Notes: generated by a model not told the origin, from the sequence alone. Counted from the first letter of the stretch, positions 10,222 to 22,998 are shown. The stretch is DNA of 64,000 nucleotides from Juglans regia (GCF_001411555.2 NC_049904.1:29649370-29713369); one strand, 5' to 3'. Numbers and translations are program-made.

Positions 10222-13200
10222 ATGTCTGTAGTACTGTTCTTTCTTCTTATCTTCTCCATTAATGGAGCTAAAGCCCAAACAAAAGTTACGGGTATCGGTA
10301 TACTCATTGATTCTAATACCCGTATTGGGAAAGAAGAGAAAGTAGCCATGGAAATTGCAGCTCAAAACTACAACAACCATTCAAACACTCACAAAGTCAC
10401 TCTTCATGTCCTAGACTCCCTTAGAGTCACTACTTCTGCCGGTAAGTACATCGTCGTCTCTGTTCTCTTTCACCCATTTTGTAAACGTAACGCTACTAAC
10501 GCTCCAAGATTGAGAGAGTATGATTTTAGATGAGTTAGATAAAATATTAATTTTTAATATTATTATTTTTTTATAATTTGAAAAAAATAAATTGTTTATT
10601 ATATTTTATGTAAAAATTTAGAAAAATTATAATGATGAGATGAGATGAGTTGAGATTAAAATTAAAAATTAAATAAAATATTATTAAAATATATTTTTTT
10701 AATATTATTTTTATTTTAAGATTTAAAAAAATTGAATTGTTTATTTTACTTTATATAATAATTTAAAAAAATTATAATGATCAGAAGAATAAGATGAATT
10801 GAGAGGTTTAATGCCATCAAAATCAAAAGGCAAGAATGTTTTTTTTTATTGAAATCTTGCTTTTTTATTAAAAACAAAAGAAAGGAATTCAAGTCCTTTG
10901 CCATTAACAAAACCCACAAACTAGTGCAGTAAATTCTCTATGGCTCGTACATTTCAGAATACACCGGGTCTAATTCTACACCAAATAATCAAAAGGAAAG
11001 GATGCTTCAGAAAAGAGCTTTGCTATTCAACCTCCACCACACTCCACACTCCATACTTTTTTAAATTTTTTAAATTTTTAATATTTTTTTTAAATTTTTT
11101 TTAAGTTTATTCTTTTTAAATTATTTCAAATTTTTTATTCATTATTCATATAATAAATATTTAATAAAAGAAAAAAATAATAAAAATTAAAAATAATGTG
11201 GAGTGTGGAGGTTGTGTGAATAGTAGGAGGTTGAGTAGATTTTTTGTTCAGAAAATAATAAGAATTAAGATCTTTCGTATAATAGCACGTCCCTTACTGT
11301 TAGACTGAGTTTCTAATATTGATGGGTGGGAGTTAGATTACGAGTCACAAACACTCTGTTCTCGATTACCAGTCTAATCCCAGTACTGTTCTCGATTACC
11401 GGCTTATTTTGCTATCTGTAGACTTGTAGTATCTAAATGTTGGTTGCAGCAGAGAAGATGATTAGGAAGAAAAGGATAAAAGTGATGATTGGCATGCACA
11501 CGTGGCCAGAAGCAGCTCTTGTAGCCGATGTTGCGGGGCAAGCTCGTGTTCCGATCATTTCGTTCGCAGCACCAGCCATCAACCCACCTCTAATGCCACT
11601 TCGTTGGCCTTTCTTGATACAAATGGCTAAAAATGGTTCTCAACAGATCAAATGCATTGCAGATATTGTTCGTGCGTACAATTGGCAAAGGGTCATTGCA
11701 ATTTCTGAAGATGGAGCTTATGGCACTGACTCCGGCATGTTTGCACTTTTGTCCGGTGCTCTACAAACTGTTGGTTCGGAGATGGAGTACCATTCGGTTC
11801 TCCCACCAATTTCTTCTGTGTCTGATCCGGAAAGGGTTGTCCAAGAAGAGCTTATTATGCTAAAGAAAAAAAAATCTCGGGTTTTTGTCGTCCTTCATTC
11901 ATCACTAGAGATGGCAACTTATTTATTCAGAGAAGCTAAGCAGATGGGACTAGTCGGGAGAGACTCGGTTTGGATAATTTCAGACAGCATTATGAATCTG
12001 CTGGACTCTATCAACAACTCCGTTATTTCATCAATGGAAGGCGCGTTGGGAATCAAGACCTACGACTCCGAGAAGGTTGGCAATTCTGAGTATCAAGATT
12101 TTTATCCCCAGTTCCGGAAAATATTCAGAACCGAATATCTAGAGGAAGATAACTCCGGCCCTGGAATCTATGCTCTACGAGCATATGATAGCATTAGGCT
12201 TGTCACAAAAGCGATAGAGAGAATGGCTAATAACACAAGAAGTAGTCCTAAGATATTGTTAGACAATATGTTATCAAGCAATTTCTCTGGTCTAAGTGGT
12301 AGAATACATTTTAAAGCAGGGCAACTCTCTGAAAGTCCTGTATTTCGGATTGTAAGCGTGGTTGGGAAGAGATACAAAGAAATAGACCTCTGGACACCAG
12401 ATTTCGGCTTCTCAATGAGCCCTTTTGTTGATAAATGTGAAGCTAAAATTTTCCATGGTAGCTTGTTTTTTACGGCAAAGTCTTTGTTCATTCCAGAAAG
12501 GAATCAAACAGGTTGGGAAATGCCTACTGATTCAAAGCCATTGAAAATCGGAGTTCCAGGTGGAAGCCCGTTTAAGACATTTGTGAAGGTGAAGTACGGG
12601 GAAAAACCGAATCAAAACGAATATGATGGCTTTTGCATTCATGTTTTCAACAAGGCGCGAGGCCTGTTAGAATATCATCTACCTTATGAATTTGAGACAC
12701 GCAGGGGCACCACCTACAATGATCTGATTCATCTTGTCCATAATAAGGTAACAACTTTTTTCCCGCCATTTATTATGGAGAAGACCTTTCTTAGTGATCG
12801 TTTCTGGTGCCTGATAGAATTAGAGTCTATAACCTAACATTAAAATAAAAGGCTGTCCATTAAGCACATCATTAAAGAGCTCTCATAGATAAAATTAGAA
12901 TCCAGCAGATTTACTGTAAATTAAATTGATTTGGTACCGTTCCGATGTTTATACAACATTAAGTTCTCTTTCTCAAGTAATGTTAGATGTCATTCACCAC
13001 GAGTTCAGTCTTCCAGAGAGACAGTGAATCAATGATTAGGAACAACAAAGCCCCTAGGAAAAGCAGTGAATCTTTGACTTGAACTAATCTGACTAGCTTG
13101 TACTATTAACTTTTTTTGTTCTCATTTACTGGGGTACAAGTATTTGTTCTGGCTTCTGATAAGGATTTTATGCATGTCATCCGGGTTGGATACCATAAAA

Positions 13201-15054
13201 GACTTATGATGGTGTCGTTGGCGACTTCACCATACTATCCGACAGACTGCAGTACGTTGATTTTACTGTTCCATATACTGAGTCAAGTTTGGTACTGATA
13301 GTTCCAGAAAAATCCGAGAGCTTCGAATTTATGTTTATAGAGCCTTTCACTTGGGGATTGTGGGTCGTCACTGGTGCCATTTTGATGTACACAATGTTCA
13401 CAGTTTGGTTCCTGGAGCACCAATCCAACCCAGAATTTAGTGGCCCATGGAAGAATCAGATCAGTACTGCACTTTGGTTTACCTTGTCCTCTCTATTCTT
13501 TGCTCATAGTAAGTACCAATTTCAGTACACAGCCAAAACTGTTCTATTATGTTCAGTAGAAGCCTGCCTAACTATTGCAAGACAGTCTGAGAGAGTTTCC
13601 AGTATGGCATTACTGGCTTCTTTCCTTGTATCATTGACTAGAACTCTGTTTCCAAAATGTTCAAAATGGTCAAAATTAAAGTAAAACATTGATTTACTAA
13701 TGAGAGGAAATTAAGCTCTAGCTAATGCCACATGGTTTCATGTTGCAGGGGAGAAAATCAACAGGAACGACACACGTTTGGTGATTGTGGTGTGGCTCTT
13801 TGTAGTGATGATCGTAACCTCGAGCTACACTGCCAGTTTGTCTTCAATGCTCACTGTGCAACAACTACGACCAAATGTTGCAGACATTGAGTGGTTGAAG
13901 AATCACAACTTGAAAATTGGTTGTCAGGATAAGATATGCGAATATGCGGTGAATGTGCTTAACTTCAAGTCAGAGAATATAGTGAACATAAGCCATGATT
14001 ATATGTACTTTGAGGAATTCAAGAGCAAATATATAGCTGCGGCCTTTCTCGAACTCCCTTATGCGAAAGTTTTCCTCAATAAGCATTGCAACGAATTCAC
14101 CGGCACCATGACTAGCACCAAAACTGGAGGATTAGGCTTTGTGAGTAACTCCTGAAACATTCATTATACCGAACCTTATGAATTTCATTCCTTCTGAGTT
14201 GAGCATCATAAAAATTTTCTAGTGAAGAAAATCCCCCATCCCCACCCCCAAAAAGAATACTTGCATAAATTAAAACGTACATAACGCAGAAAAAATTTTT
14301 GCCCACCATGCAAAATGATTTTCCATGTCATGTATGCCTTCACTGAAAGCATTTATCGTTCTGTATATAGAATGCAACTCTGATTGTTAGAACAGAAGAT
14401 ATTCTAGGATACCATTCCAGTTCACAAGAAACAATTCTGTAAGGAATCTATGGCAGCCAAAATTAATTTCAACTACCCTGCCAACAAGTATTGGAAAATT
14501 AACTCCTGAAACTGTTATCTTCCTTTTGGAATCTTGTTAGAAAGTTAACATCTGTTTCATCTACTTTGAGAACACCTAAGGAAAATCTTTTCGGGCTCCC
14601 CACTCAGGCCTTCCAGAAAGGGTCGCCAATTGCCGGGGATTTTTCTAAAGCCATTCTACAGCTATCGGAGAATGGAGATTTGAAGTCACTGGAAGATGAA
14701 TGGCTGACTCCCTCACATGAGTGCTCAACCAACAAAACTTCCAACAAACCTAATAGCTTGAGCATTAAGAGCTTTGGGTTCCTGTATCTATTATCCTTTT
14801 CCACTTCTACCATTTGTCTTCTACTGTCGTTAATTAGTTGGCGAGATCCATGCAATGAGAGCATTTGGCAGAAGGTGGTTAGACTAGTAAGATACTTTCA
14901 CATCAAGAATCGAGGAAGCCCTCCAACTCCCGCAGACATATCGTCCACAAATGAAGGCATATCAGATGCCAATGAATCCCCTTCCAGGCTGGACTTCATC
15001 AGCAATTCTAACAGTCCAGAGAGCCATCCTCCCTCGCCTGCCAGCATAAACTGA
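10222..15054 (+). CDS. Glutamate receptor-like channel GLR-2 (complete)
   Basis: Predicted plasma-membrane cation channel gated by amino acids. Exons: 10222-10441, 11450-12747, 13202-13508, 13749-14140 and 14608-15054, summing to 2664 bases (887 residues plus stop), a usual GLR size. Residues 1-18 form a signal peptide ([18 protein letters not shown]). The amino-terminal LIVBP-like domain covers about 25-400. S1 starts near 436 (PLKIGVPGG). M1 is about 555-578, the pore loop 593-608, and the third helix with [13 protein letters not shown] about 616-645. S2 ends near 780 and the last helix is about 797-817. The ATG follows an in-frame leader and matches the start of GLR-4. All five exons join in frame (phases 1, 0, 1, 0) with GT-AG introns. 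The tail has one WQK module where GLR-1 and GLR-3 have two. Intron 1 carries MITE insertions. Family is secure; conductance and ligand are not shown. Confidence 0.94.
11015..11246. mobile_element. MITE with 9-bp duplication in GLR-2 intron 1
   Basis: Flanked by perfect 9-bp repeats TTCAGAAAA at 11006-11014 and 11247-11255. The subterminal arms ATTCAACCTCCACCACACTC and, on the other strand, ATTCACACAACCTCCACACT are inverted. A 9-bp duplication is typical of Mutator-like elements. The AT-rich centre has no coding sequence. Confidence 0.75.
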
Positions 15055-15869
15055 AAAGCTGCTTACTCTAAATTGTTTCAAGGAGAATAATCAATACATA
15101 CTTAGAATATCTCAGAATATCTGTTAATATTCGCACTACGCAAGCGTATATACTATGCTTATATCTAGGCATTACCCAACATAGTTTGTATAAAAATATC
15201 TTCTGAAATACTAGTGATATACAGTTGTTTGGCTGAACCTGGAAATGATCCTGAAAAAGCCTTTTTCTTGTTTACCTGCAATATTGAAAACAATCAATGT
15301 TTTATGTTTATATAAATCTTCATCTGTGATTCTTTCAATCTTCATATAAATCTTCATGTTTTACTAATCAAAAAAATGATACTGTAAAAAGAAACTTCCA
15401 TTCACAACTTGGATATAAGAGGACCGCGGGGGGCGGGGGGAAGTGGGGGGTTATTTGACCATTTGCTTCCTCACAAAATCTGCACTCAGATGAAAACACT
15501 GATAAACGGATGCTTCCCATTGACTTTTATTTACACTCATCAGAACAATATACTATATATAGTAGCTTTTTCAAGCTCTCCGTCAGCCAAGCATGATTAT
15601 ACATACTCGGTCTACAAAGTGTCAGAAATATGAAAATGTTCCTCCAACTGCATGTAAACTGCTATTAAAATACAGGCGCAGGTTTACACAGAATGACAAC
15701 AGGGATGCACAGATTTCCGAATCAATCCCGGCTGCTGCTTTGATCAGTTATATTAGAAATGATTAACCTGATTGTGGGGCGGAAGGGTTGAACTCTGATT
15801 GGGATGACATTCACATGCTGCCTAGCCTGGTGAGGGGTCTTCTCCGCATGGACAAGCTGGGTATGCCCT
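15055..15869. other. GLR-2 3' flank with remnant of a neighbouring 3' UTR
   Basis: No protein gene is recognised. Positions about 15590-15770 align by eye with 54640-54820 behind GLR-3 (shared pieces include TAACTGC/TAAACTGC...ATTAAAATAC and TTAGAAATGAT), where they precede the last exon of an RG-rich protein gene on the minus strand. Here the similarity stops near 15770 and that exon is missing. A G-rich patch (gggcggggggaagtgggggg) lies at about 15430-15450. Confidence 0.55.
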
Positions 15870-16199
15870 ACCTGAGGATATCATAAGCTTCGTGCCAGGT
15901 TTGTTGTTCGTTGTTTATTTGTCTCTCGTTGTTCTCAAGTTATTTGCGTCTCTGTTTGCCTTGTGTGCTGGGTTTTTTTTTGCAGGTGCCCCTCTTTTGA
16001 CTAGCTTGGATGTAGGTTATGTATCTTATTTAAGGCCGTGTACCCTATATGGTTATATTGATTTTGATGCCTGGGTTTTTATTTAGCGCTTATGTACGTC
16101 CCAGGTGTCGTACTTGTAACCACGGTTTCCCTCCGCCACAAATGAGGACAATCAATAAAATTGGGGTCTCGTCCTCTTTTTTAAAAAAAAAAAAAAAAG
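15870..16199 (+). mobile_element. LINE 3' end with poly(A)
   Basis: Non-coding 3' UTR-like sequence with ACGGTTTCCCTCCGCCAC at 16122-16139, then AATAAAATTGGGG and an A run of 16 or more ending near 16199. It matches the 3' ends of the other LINEs in the window. The left boundary is approximate. Confidence 0.65.
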
Positions 16200-17761
16200 A
16201 CACAAAATCTACTAGACAAGCTACAGATGAATACTATTCATAGTCCCATGCTCCTCCGCCATTGATCATGAAAAATTTCTGCAAGGGATTGTGAGCGAGC
16301 GTGTATAGGTTTCGCACATCAGGCCGACCGTATGGAACATGTCGGATCTGTGCGGGTCGTGTCTGTGATTCGGTGGGTTGTGTCTGGCCTTTGTCGTATC
16401 CGTTTTCGTGCGTGATTGCAGTGTGCTTTGTAACGATCCGGCCCAAACAAAATTCAAGTCCAACCCGTACTTTGAAACATTATAAATAAATAAAAACGTA
16501 ACTTTTAAAAGAATGTCAATTTTAACATTTTAATCTCTAAAATCTTGGTTGAGTAATGTGATCTTTTATTCTCTTATTCCTTTTTGTTTCTATGTTAGTA
16601 ATGAGAAACACCTCAAACTTTGATAAAGTAAAAAAATTGACCAAAAACTATTTTATTGTATAAAAACAAAAAGGAGAATGTTATGAAAACTAAAAGAATA
16701 CCAATTGTAAATAAATAAATAAAACTAGTAATTTAAAGGTTATATAGTGTATAAATATGGTTAGAAGTGTTAGAACACTAGTATTGACTTAGCTAAATGT
16801 CAGTGCATCAAAAAATATGTCTCTTTTAGCTCCTAAACCTGCTGCATTGGACTAGTTAAAATATGAGAGCTCAACCGTTGAGCTACAATATATCCAAAGT
16901 CAACTTCATCTTTGGTGCGATACTATTCATAACCAAAACACAATATATTTTATTCCAAAATCACTCAGCCCAAGTGCAGGAAATCCTTTCCCTTGTGAAT
17001 CTGTTCCTCGACACCTCTTTTCACTTTCTCTCTCGCCGAATACCCCTTTTCATTTTTTCTCAGCGTTTTCTCTCTTCTCTTATCTTTCTATTCATTTCTC
17101 TCTTCCCACTAGATTGGCCCGACACTCCCTCTCTTTCCTTCTCTCCGTTTTTTTTTTCAATTTCCTTGCTTCTTTCATTGTCCCAGGGTTGTCGAACTCT
17201 TCTATCTCAACTTAGCTAAGGAATAATCGACAGGGAGAGTCGGTTTGCAAGAGGAAATCAACATTGAATACTACCAAGAATGGTGGGAGAGGACTTGAGA
17301 TTTTTACCCTAGGCTGCCTCTCCAAAGTCTCTCTATTTTGATTTCTATTGTGATTCACAAGGGTAAACTTTCGTGACCATTCTTGTTTTTTCAATTTCTA
17401 TTTCTATTATTTGGTTGTTTTCATAATTGGTCTGATATGTAGTGTTGAGAAAACCATATTGTACGTTTAAATTGGTGCTTGCTCTATGGTCTCCTATGTG
17501 TATGCTCAAGTTGCTTGGTCCGTAAAAATGCAAGCTTGATCTGTGTCTGATCTATGTAGGCTTGGTTGACTGGAATTCTATGTAGGCTTGGTTCAATGTC
17601 TTTCTGTATAGGCTTCGTTCTTGTCATACACAAACTAGACAAGAATTAGCATGTGGATATTTTGTGTGAACAAGATAATTTGACTACTCCAGTGTAAATT
17701 AACAATAAACATTCTGTGTTGTTCTTGGATGCTCCAGTGTAAACAAGATAATTAATTTCGA
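16200..17761. other. No gene recognised; possible degraded LTR
   Basis: TGTAACGATCCGGCCCAAAC at about 16429 resembles the start of the LTR-like family, and a C/T-rich stretch (about 16990-17200) recalls the leader half of those LTRs, but no right end was found. The 118-codon ORF at 16863-17219 is low-complexity F/L/S and not convincing. Repeated GTGTAAA and TAGGCTTGGTT phrases occur at 17560-17760. Confidence 0.4.
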
Positions 17762-17763
17762 AA

Positions 17764-19190
17764 GTGCTAGATCCCAAGAGTTTTGAGAAATTCAGGCCAA
17801 TAAGCCTATGTTTTGTGGCTTATAAGATTTTTTCAAAAATTTTGGTGAATCATTTGACGAGTTTTCTACCAAGAATAATTTCGGCTGAACAGGGGGCATT
17901 CATTCCGGGTCGTAATATTTTTGAAAATATATCTCTTGCTCAGGAGATGGTTCATGCGTTGAAGAGGAAGACAATTGGAGGAAATGTGATGGTAAAGCTG
18001 GATATGGCAAAGGCATACGATAGGGTGCATTGGGATTTTTTATTAAATGTCCTAGCTAGCTTTGGTTTTTCGAAAAATTTTGTAGTTTGGTAAAGGAATG
18101 TGTGACTTCCCCTTGGTATTCGGTAATGATGAATGGGTCGTATAAAGTTTTTTTCAAGTCCAAGAGAGGCCTACGGCAAGGTGACCCTGTGTTGCCTTAT
18201 TTATTTATTTTGATGCAAGAAGTGTTCTCAAGGCTTCTTCGGAAAGAATTTGAGGAGGGTCGTATTGGTAAGTATTATCATCCTAGAGGGGCTCCGTTGG
18301 TGTCTCATCTGTTATATGCGGATGATATTCTAATTTTTTTAAATGGTGAAAAAAGATCTCTGAGACGATTGGGGTCTATTTTATCATACTATGAACGTTG
18401 GTCAGGCCAGCAGGTTAGTAAAGAGAAGTTGGCAATTTTTACCTCATCACGTATTAGTGCTGCCAGGCAGCGTGGTCTGGTTCGTTTAACGGGGTTTGCA
18501 CCTGGTAATTTCCCAGTCATGTATCTGGGGGTTCTGTTGATATGTGGGCATTTGAAAGCCGTTCACCTGGATCATTTGGTTGCGAAAATTCGGGCTAAGG
18601 TGGCGGGGTGGAAGGCAAGGCTACTGTCGCAAGGGGGGCGATTGGTTCTGCTCAAACACGTACTATCTAGTATGGCTTCCCATTGTTTGGTTGTGATGAA
18701 CTTTCCTCAAGTTGTGATTAAAAAAATTAATTCAATTCTAGCCACGTTTTTTTGGGGAGAGAAGAATGGAAAAGCAAAAATGAAATGGTGTGCGTGGTCT
18801 CGGATCAGCAAGCCAACAGAAGAGGGTGGTCTGGGTTTGAGGAATTTTCTGGAAATTCAAAAAGCGATGCACATGAAATTGGCTTGGCGCATTTTTTCGG
18901 TGGACTCATTGTGGACTCGGTTCATGGCGTCGAAGTATGGAAGAGGACAACATGCTTCGTTACTAGTAGCTCACAGCAACAGTTCGAGAATTTGGAGTTC
19001 TATAGTCTCAGTTATGCATGATGTCTGCGAGGCTACCATAGTTAGAGTGAGAGAGGGGAGTTCGTCCTTCTGGTATGATAGGTGGTTTTCGAATGGTCCT
19101 TTATGCAATTTGGTGGGGGTAGTTAGTAGGCCTTCATTACATATTAAAGACGTGTGCGTTGGGAATTCATGGGACTGTGACATGCTCTAG
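17764..19190 (+). pseudogene. LINE reverse transcriptase, frameshifted
   Basis: Non-LTR reverse transcriptase copying LINE RNA at nicked DNA. The first part (17764-18093) has FRPISLC, AFIPGRNI and VKLDMAKAYDRVHW (motif A). A frameshift near 18087-18093 moves the rest to another frame (18087-19190), which has RGLRQGDP, the catalytic YADD at 18315-18326 and the YLGVLL and KVAGWKARLLSQGGR regions that follow the palm. It stops at 19190 before the zinc-finger region, and further stops follow. Not functional as a whole although the YADD is intact. Confidence 0.88.
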
Positions 19191-19606
19191 CAGTTAATTG
19201 GTGAGGAGTTGGCGGCTGAGGTGATTAGTGAAATTGGTGTTGGGCATCCTGGACAAGATGTTTTAATCTGGAAACCTACTTTAGGGGGAGATTTTACAGT
19301 AGCCAGTGCGTGGGAGTTAATCTGAGTGAGGAGAGATCATCATGTTTGTATGGATTGGATATGGAGTAATATTTGCCGAAGAAAATATCAGTTTGCATGT
19401 GGAGGGCCCGTTTTAACTTTTTAGCTACAGATACTAAGGTGCAGTCTTGTGGAGTTGTTATGGCTTCAAAGTGTAACTGCTGTCAATCCCCATAGACCGA
19501 AACACTGGATCATGTGCTTGCTTCTGGGGAGATTGCAGAACAGGTTTGGTGTTTTGCTTCACTAGCGCTAGGCATTGGTGTACAAACCAGAACCTAGAGG
19601 CATCGA

Positions 19607-20323
19607 GTGGAGGTTTGGATGGCGTGTACGAAAAAAGGAACGCAAAAGGGCATTTTAGTTGGCCTTTTACCAAGCATCATTACTTGGAAATTATGGAGTC
19701 GACACTGTCAAGCTAGGATTGAGGGTGTAAATACCAGCGCAAGGGAGATTTGGAGAGCTGTTCGGATATGGTTGGGTATTCTGGTAAATGATTTGCATGA
19801 TAAGAAGGTCTCCAAGGTTGATGCACATGTTTTGAAGGCTTTGGAAATGAATATTCCGGAACAGGTAGTAAGTAAACCATTGCAAGTTGTATGGTTAAAA
19901 CCACCTGTGGACTGGTGGAAATTGAATGTAGATGGCAGTTGTCGTGGCAATCCAGGGAATTGTGGTGGGGGTGGAGTTTTGCGGGATCATAGGGGTCGGA
20001 TGAAGGCGGGTTTTTCTGCTCACTATGGGTTCGGAACCAACAATGAGGCTGAATTAAGAGCTTTACTTCAAGGGGTTCGGCTATGTAAAGAAATGGATTG
20101 TCAAAATATTATTTTGGAGTGCAATTCTAAGGTAGTGGTTGATTGGGTGAAGAAGCGAGGTTGTAATTTATGGTATCTTTGGGACTATTGGAGCTCTCTC
20201 CTTCAGGAACTAGATGGAGTTCAATTCCTAGTGGTGCATCAATTTAGAGAATGTAACAAAGCTGCGGATTTTTTGGCAAGGAAAGGTGAGGAGGGTTTAA
20301 ATAGGTTTTTTCTTTCCTGGTGA
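19607..20323 (+). pseudogene. LINE-encoded RNase H domain (fragment)
   Basis: Carries the RNase H fold signature WWKLNVDGSCRGNPG, then NNEAELRAL (catalytic E) and NIILECNSKVVVDW (catalytic D region), ending REC-NKAADFLARKG before a stop at 20323. This is the C-terminal domain of plant L1 ORF2. It follows the broken RT after about 400 bp of zf-RVT-like sequence with stops. Confidence 0.85.
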
Positions 20324-20574
20324 TTGTATACCGAGGTTATTGAGGGGTATTATTAGGTTAGATGCCTTGGGATTTCCATCCATAAGGAAGTAATGGATTA
20401 TGAGTTTTCTATAGTTTTTTTTCCTGGTGTTGGTTTTGGGTTTTTTGTTTGGTTTTTTGGGTTATATTTTGTTTTTTCGACGGTATTCCTCCACCATAAA
20501 TGATTTTTTTTTTTAATAAACTTGGGACAAAGCTGCTATGTGGGTGGCTTCCGGCTCTTTAAAAAAAACAAAAA

Positions 20575-21111
20575 TTAGTTCGATGTGTAAGAGCAGATAT
20601 AGTCATTGCACAAGCAAAGTTATCACTAAAATTCCTCACAACAAAAATTAATTTGGTTTGCATGTGTAGCACTAGAACAAAACCAACATGAATGCAAGAT
20701 TTGCATAGTCATTGTGGGCTGGTTGTTAATTTTTGGAATTTTGGAAATTGATGTTATTCTTTTGTGGGCAGGTCTGGTGGGTTGGATTTAATTTCCAAGA
20801 CGTTTTGTATTTGGATTGTGGGCTATTTTGTGTTTGGATTGGATTTCATTTCCAAACTTGAACTTGTGTATGGTTTGTGTATGGTCAAGTTGCATGTACC
20901 AGACTGCTGATTTTTGGCGTTCTAATGTGGAAAGGAGTCTCTTTTATAGTTGGTTCAATTTCTGGCCCTTTTCTTTTACTGTAATAGAGTCACTCAAAAT
21001 GTGCATGGATCGGAACGTTCAGATTTTTTCAAAAAATTGCAGCAACCACGCGATAATTAGTTTAGAAAATATGTTGGACAGGATTGGACAGTTTTTGGCG
21101 TGTATTGGACA
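20575..21111. other. No gene recognised
   Basis: The open frame at 20816-21235 has no family motif and runs into the inverted-repeat element at 21112, so it is not called as a gene. Confidence 0.5.
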
Positions 21112-21494
21112 CAATGTTTTAAATACCGTACCAGACGTCACACCGGTCAAGACATTGGAACGAAATATTTCGATACCGGAAGCGTTTCGTGTACCGTTTC
21201 GAGATAGTCGATATATGAATAAATTATATATATAAATATATATAAATTATATTCCAAAATACTAGTCTATATATGAATAAATTATATATAAATACATATG
21301 AATAAATTATATATAAATATATATATATATATAAATTATAAATAATTTAGTCTGAATTGAGGATAAAAAAATGAACTTGTAGTTTGAAAAAATGAAATAA
21401 ATAAATAAAATCCGAAATATCGGCCTGTACGAGCCGAAATACAGGCCGGTACGACTGGTATTTGGGCCGGTACGATACGATATTTGAAACACTG
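21112..21494. mobile_element. hAT-type MITE with 8-bp duplication
   Basis: Flanked by perfect 8-bp repeats ATTGGACA at 21104-21111 and 21495-21502. Ends CAATGTTTTAAATACCG and, on the other strand, CAGTGTTTCAAATATCG form terminal inverted repeats. The interior has CCGGTACGACTGG-type blocks and AT microsatellite. Length 383 bp, no coding sequence. An 8-bp duplication with CA-starting ends fits a hAT non-autonomous element. Confidence 0.8.
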
Positions 21495-21502
21495 ATTGGA
21501 CA

Positions 21503-22917
21503 AGATTGTTAGAAGACAATGAAAGTTTTTCAATACCTTATAAATAAGATAAATTAATGTCCATTTTAAAAATAAAAAGGAAAATCTTAAATAATAGAAG
21601 TAGTACAAATAACCATGTTGAATAATTAGGTTGAGAAAAAAAATATTTAGGAAATAATAATTTAAGTAAAAATTAAATTATTATTATATAAAAAATAATA
21701 TTATATTATTATTTTTGCTGATATATGGATAATCCAATGTGAAATTATATCTTGAATGACAAAGGTTTTAGGGAAAACAAGTAGTTTTAGGCAAATTTTG
21801 GCTTTAGTTTTGGTTAGATCATTGGCATTGCCAATGCTCTTATATTCATGCTTTGACTTGAGTGATATTTAGACCAGATTTAGTTTGGGGTTTTGTGACT
21901 GATTTTATTTTATTTTTTTAAAGCGAATCAATGTAATACCCGGAAGTGGAAGGTGTTGGAGTATTTTGGCAGTATGATTATAGGGGGACTACAATTTTTA
22001 GTGAGACTGTAGAAATTTGTTAGGTTAATTGTTCTAAGTAGTTAGGAGTACTATAGTTAAATATGAGGTAGTTTCATAATACAAATGCACGGTTCAACCA
22101 CTATATTACATTATGCCATATCATTACAATGATATAGTTGATAGGACGTGAGTATGTACTACATCTTCCATATTTCAATCTTACCTACTAATTAATCATT
22201 TTTAAAATTAACTACATTGCCATTACATACTTTTATTGGAAAACAAATAATCTAATTTAACTATTCTTATAATTTCAATTGCACAACATGTGACTTGAGC
22301 CTCTTGCAATTATCAGATTCCAATTCTTTAGGGTTGGGCTCTTATCAGAGTTAGAAAGTCCAACTCTAAACTTCGATCGGAGCTCCGACCTCCAATCAGA
22401 GTTGAAGGAAAGAAGAAAAGCAAACAAAAAAAAAAAAGGTTTGAGAGCATATCAAAAACTAAATTCTCAAATTCTTGCATACAAAATGTAGATTTGATTG
22501 AACTATATAAGATCAAGAAATCTAACAAAACACGGAGAGCAACACAAAATTGGTTAGAGAGGGACAGGAGATGGAGAGAAATGGAGAGGACTTACCGAAG
22601 TGGGGTAAGACATGGACAGAGAGAGAAAGATGGAGATAGGGCGGAGAGGGAGGCTACCGGCATGGCATGGTGGGGTGCCAACAGAAAACCGGTAGGCTAG
22701 ACCGGTGTGGAGGGGCAGAACAGAGAGGACAAACCGCCTGAGGGCAACGAAAAATATAGAGTAGGAGATGCAAGGCTCAGGAGGTTGGAGTTTAGGTAAA
22801 AGGAAAATAAAACCTTTGACAAAACGGGAAGCTTAGCAACACGACTGGGGTTTTAAAAACTAGGGAGAAAACAATGTCATTTTCTCCTTTTCTTAACAAA
22901 CAATTTTGAAAAATATG
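21503..22917. other. No gene recognised; repeat-like
   Basis: AT-rich to 22340, then purine-rich sequence. On the minus strand around 22575-22590 there is a GGTAAGTCC donor-like motif after CCCCACTTC, as in the LTR-like family, so this may be a degraded relative. ORF 22494-22700 is R/E-rich low complexity. Confidence 0.35.
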
Positions 22918-22998
22918 ATTGTCTTGTATGCAGGGGGCTCGAACACGGGTCAGAGGGTTGCAAAACAGGGTCTCAACCATTAGGTCACTCCACTGACT
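22918..22998 (-). repeat. tRNA-like (SINE-type) segment
   Basis: Minus strand reads GTGACCTAATGGTTGAGACC (A-box-like) then GTGTTCGAGCCCCC (B-box-like) about 30 bases later, the layout of a pol III internal promoter. No acceptor stem or full cloverleaf is evident, so a tRNA-derived SINE head is likelier than a tRNA gene. Confidence 0.4.

Larger units (their letters stand above)
17762..20574 (+). mobile_element. 5'-truncated LINE (L1-type)
   Basis: Begins in the reverse transcriptase domain and ends with a 3' UTR (ACGGTATTCCTCCACCAT at 20480-20497) and a short A-run. Flanks ATTAATTTCG (before) and ATTAGTTCG (after) may be an eroded target duplication. Order of domains: RT, a zf-RVT-like region, then RNase H, as in plant L1 ORF2. 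The endonuclease and ORF1 are absent, consistent with 5' truncation during target-primed reverse transcription. Confidence 0.88.

Noticed and set aside
15848..16220. GACAAGCT on both sides of the LINE 3' end as target duplication
   Set aside because: The right copy is separated from the A-tract by 16 other bases, so it is probably chance.
16863..16910. GAGCTCAACCGTTGAGCTAC as part of a tRNA gene
   Set aside because: A-box-like on the minus strand, but no B-box or acceptor stem at suitable spacing.
16863..17219. 118-codon ORF rich in F, L and S
   Set aside because: Pyrimidine-rich low-complexity DNA with no family motif.
20816..21235. 139-codon ORF as a gene
   Set aside because: No recognisable domain, no splice or promoter support, and it runs into a MITE at 21112.
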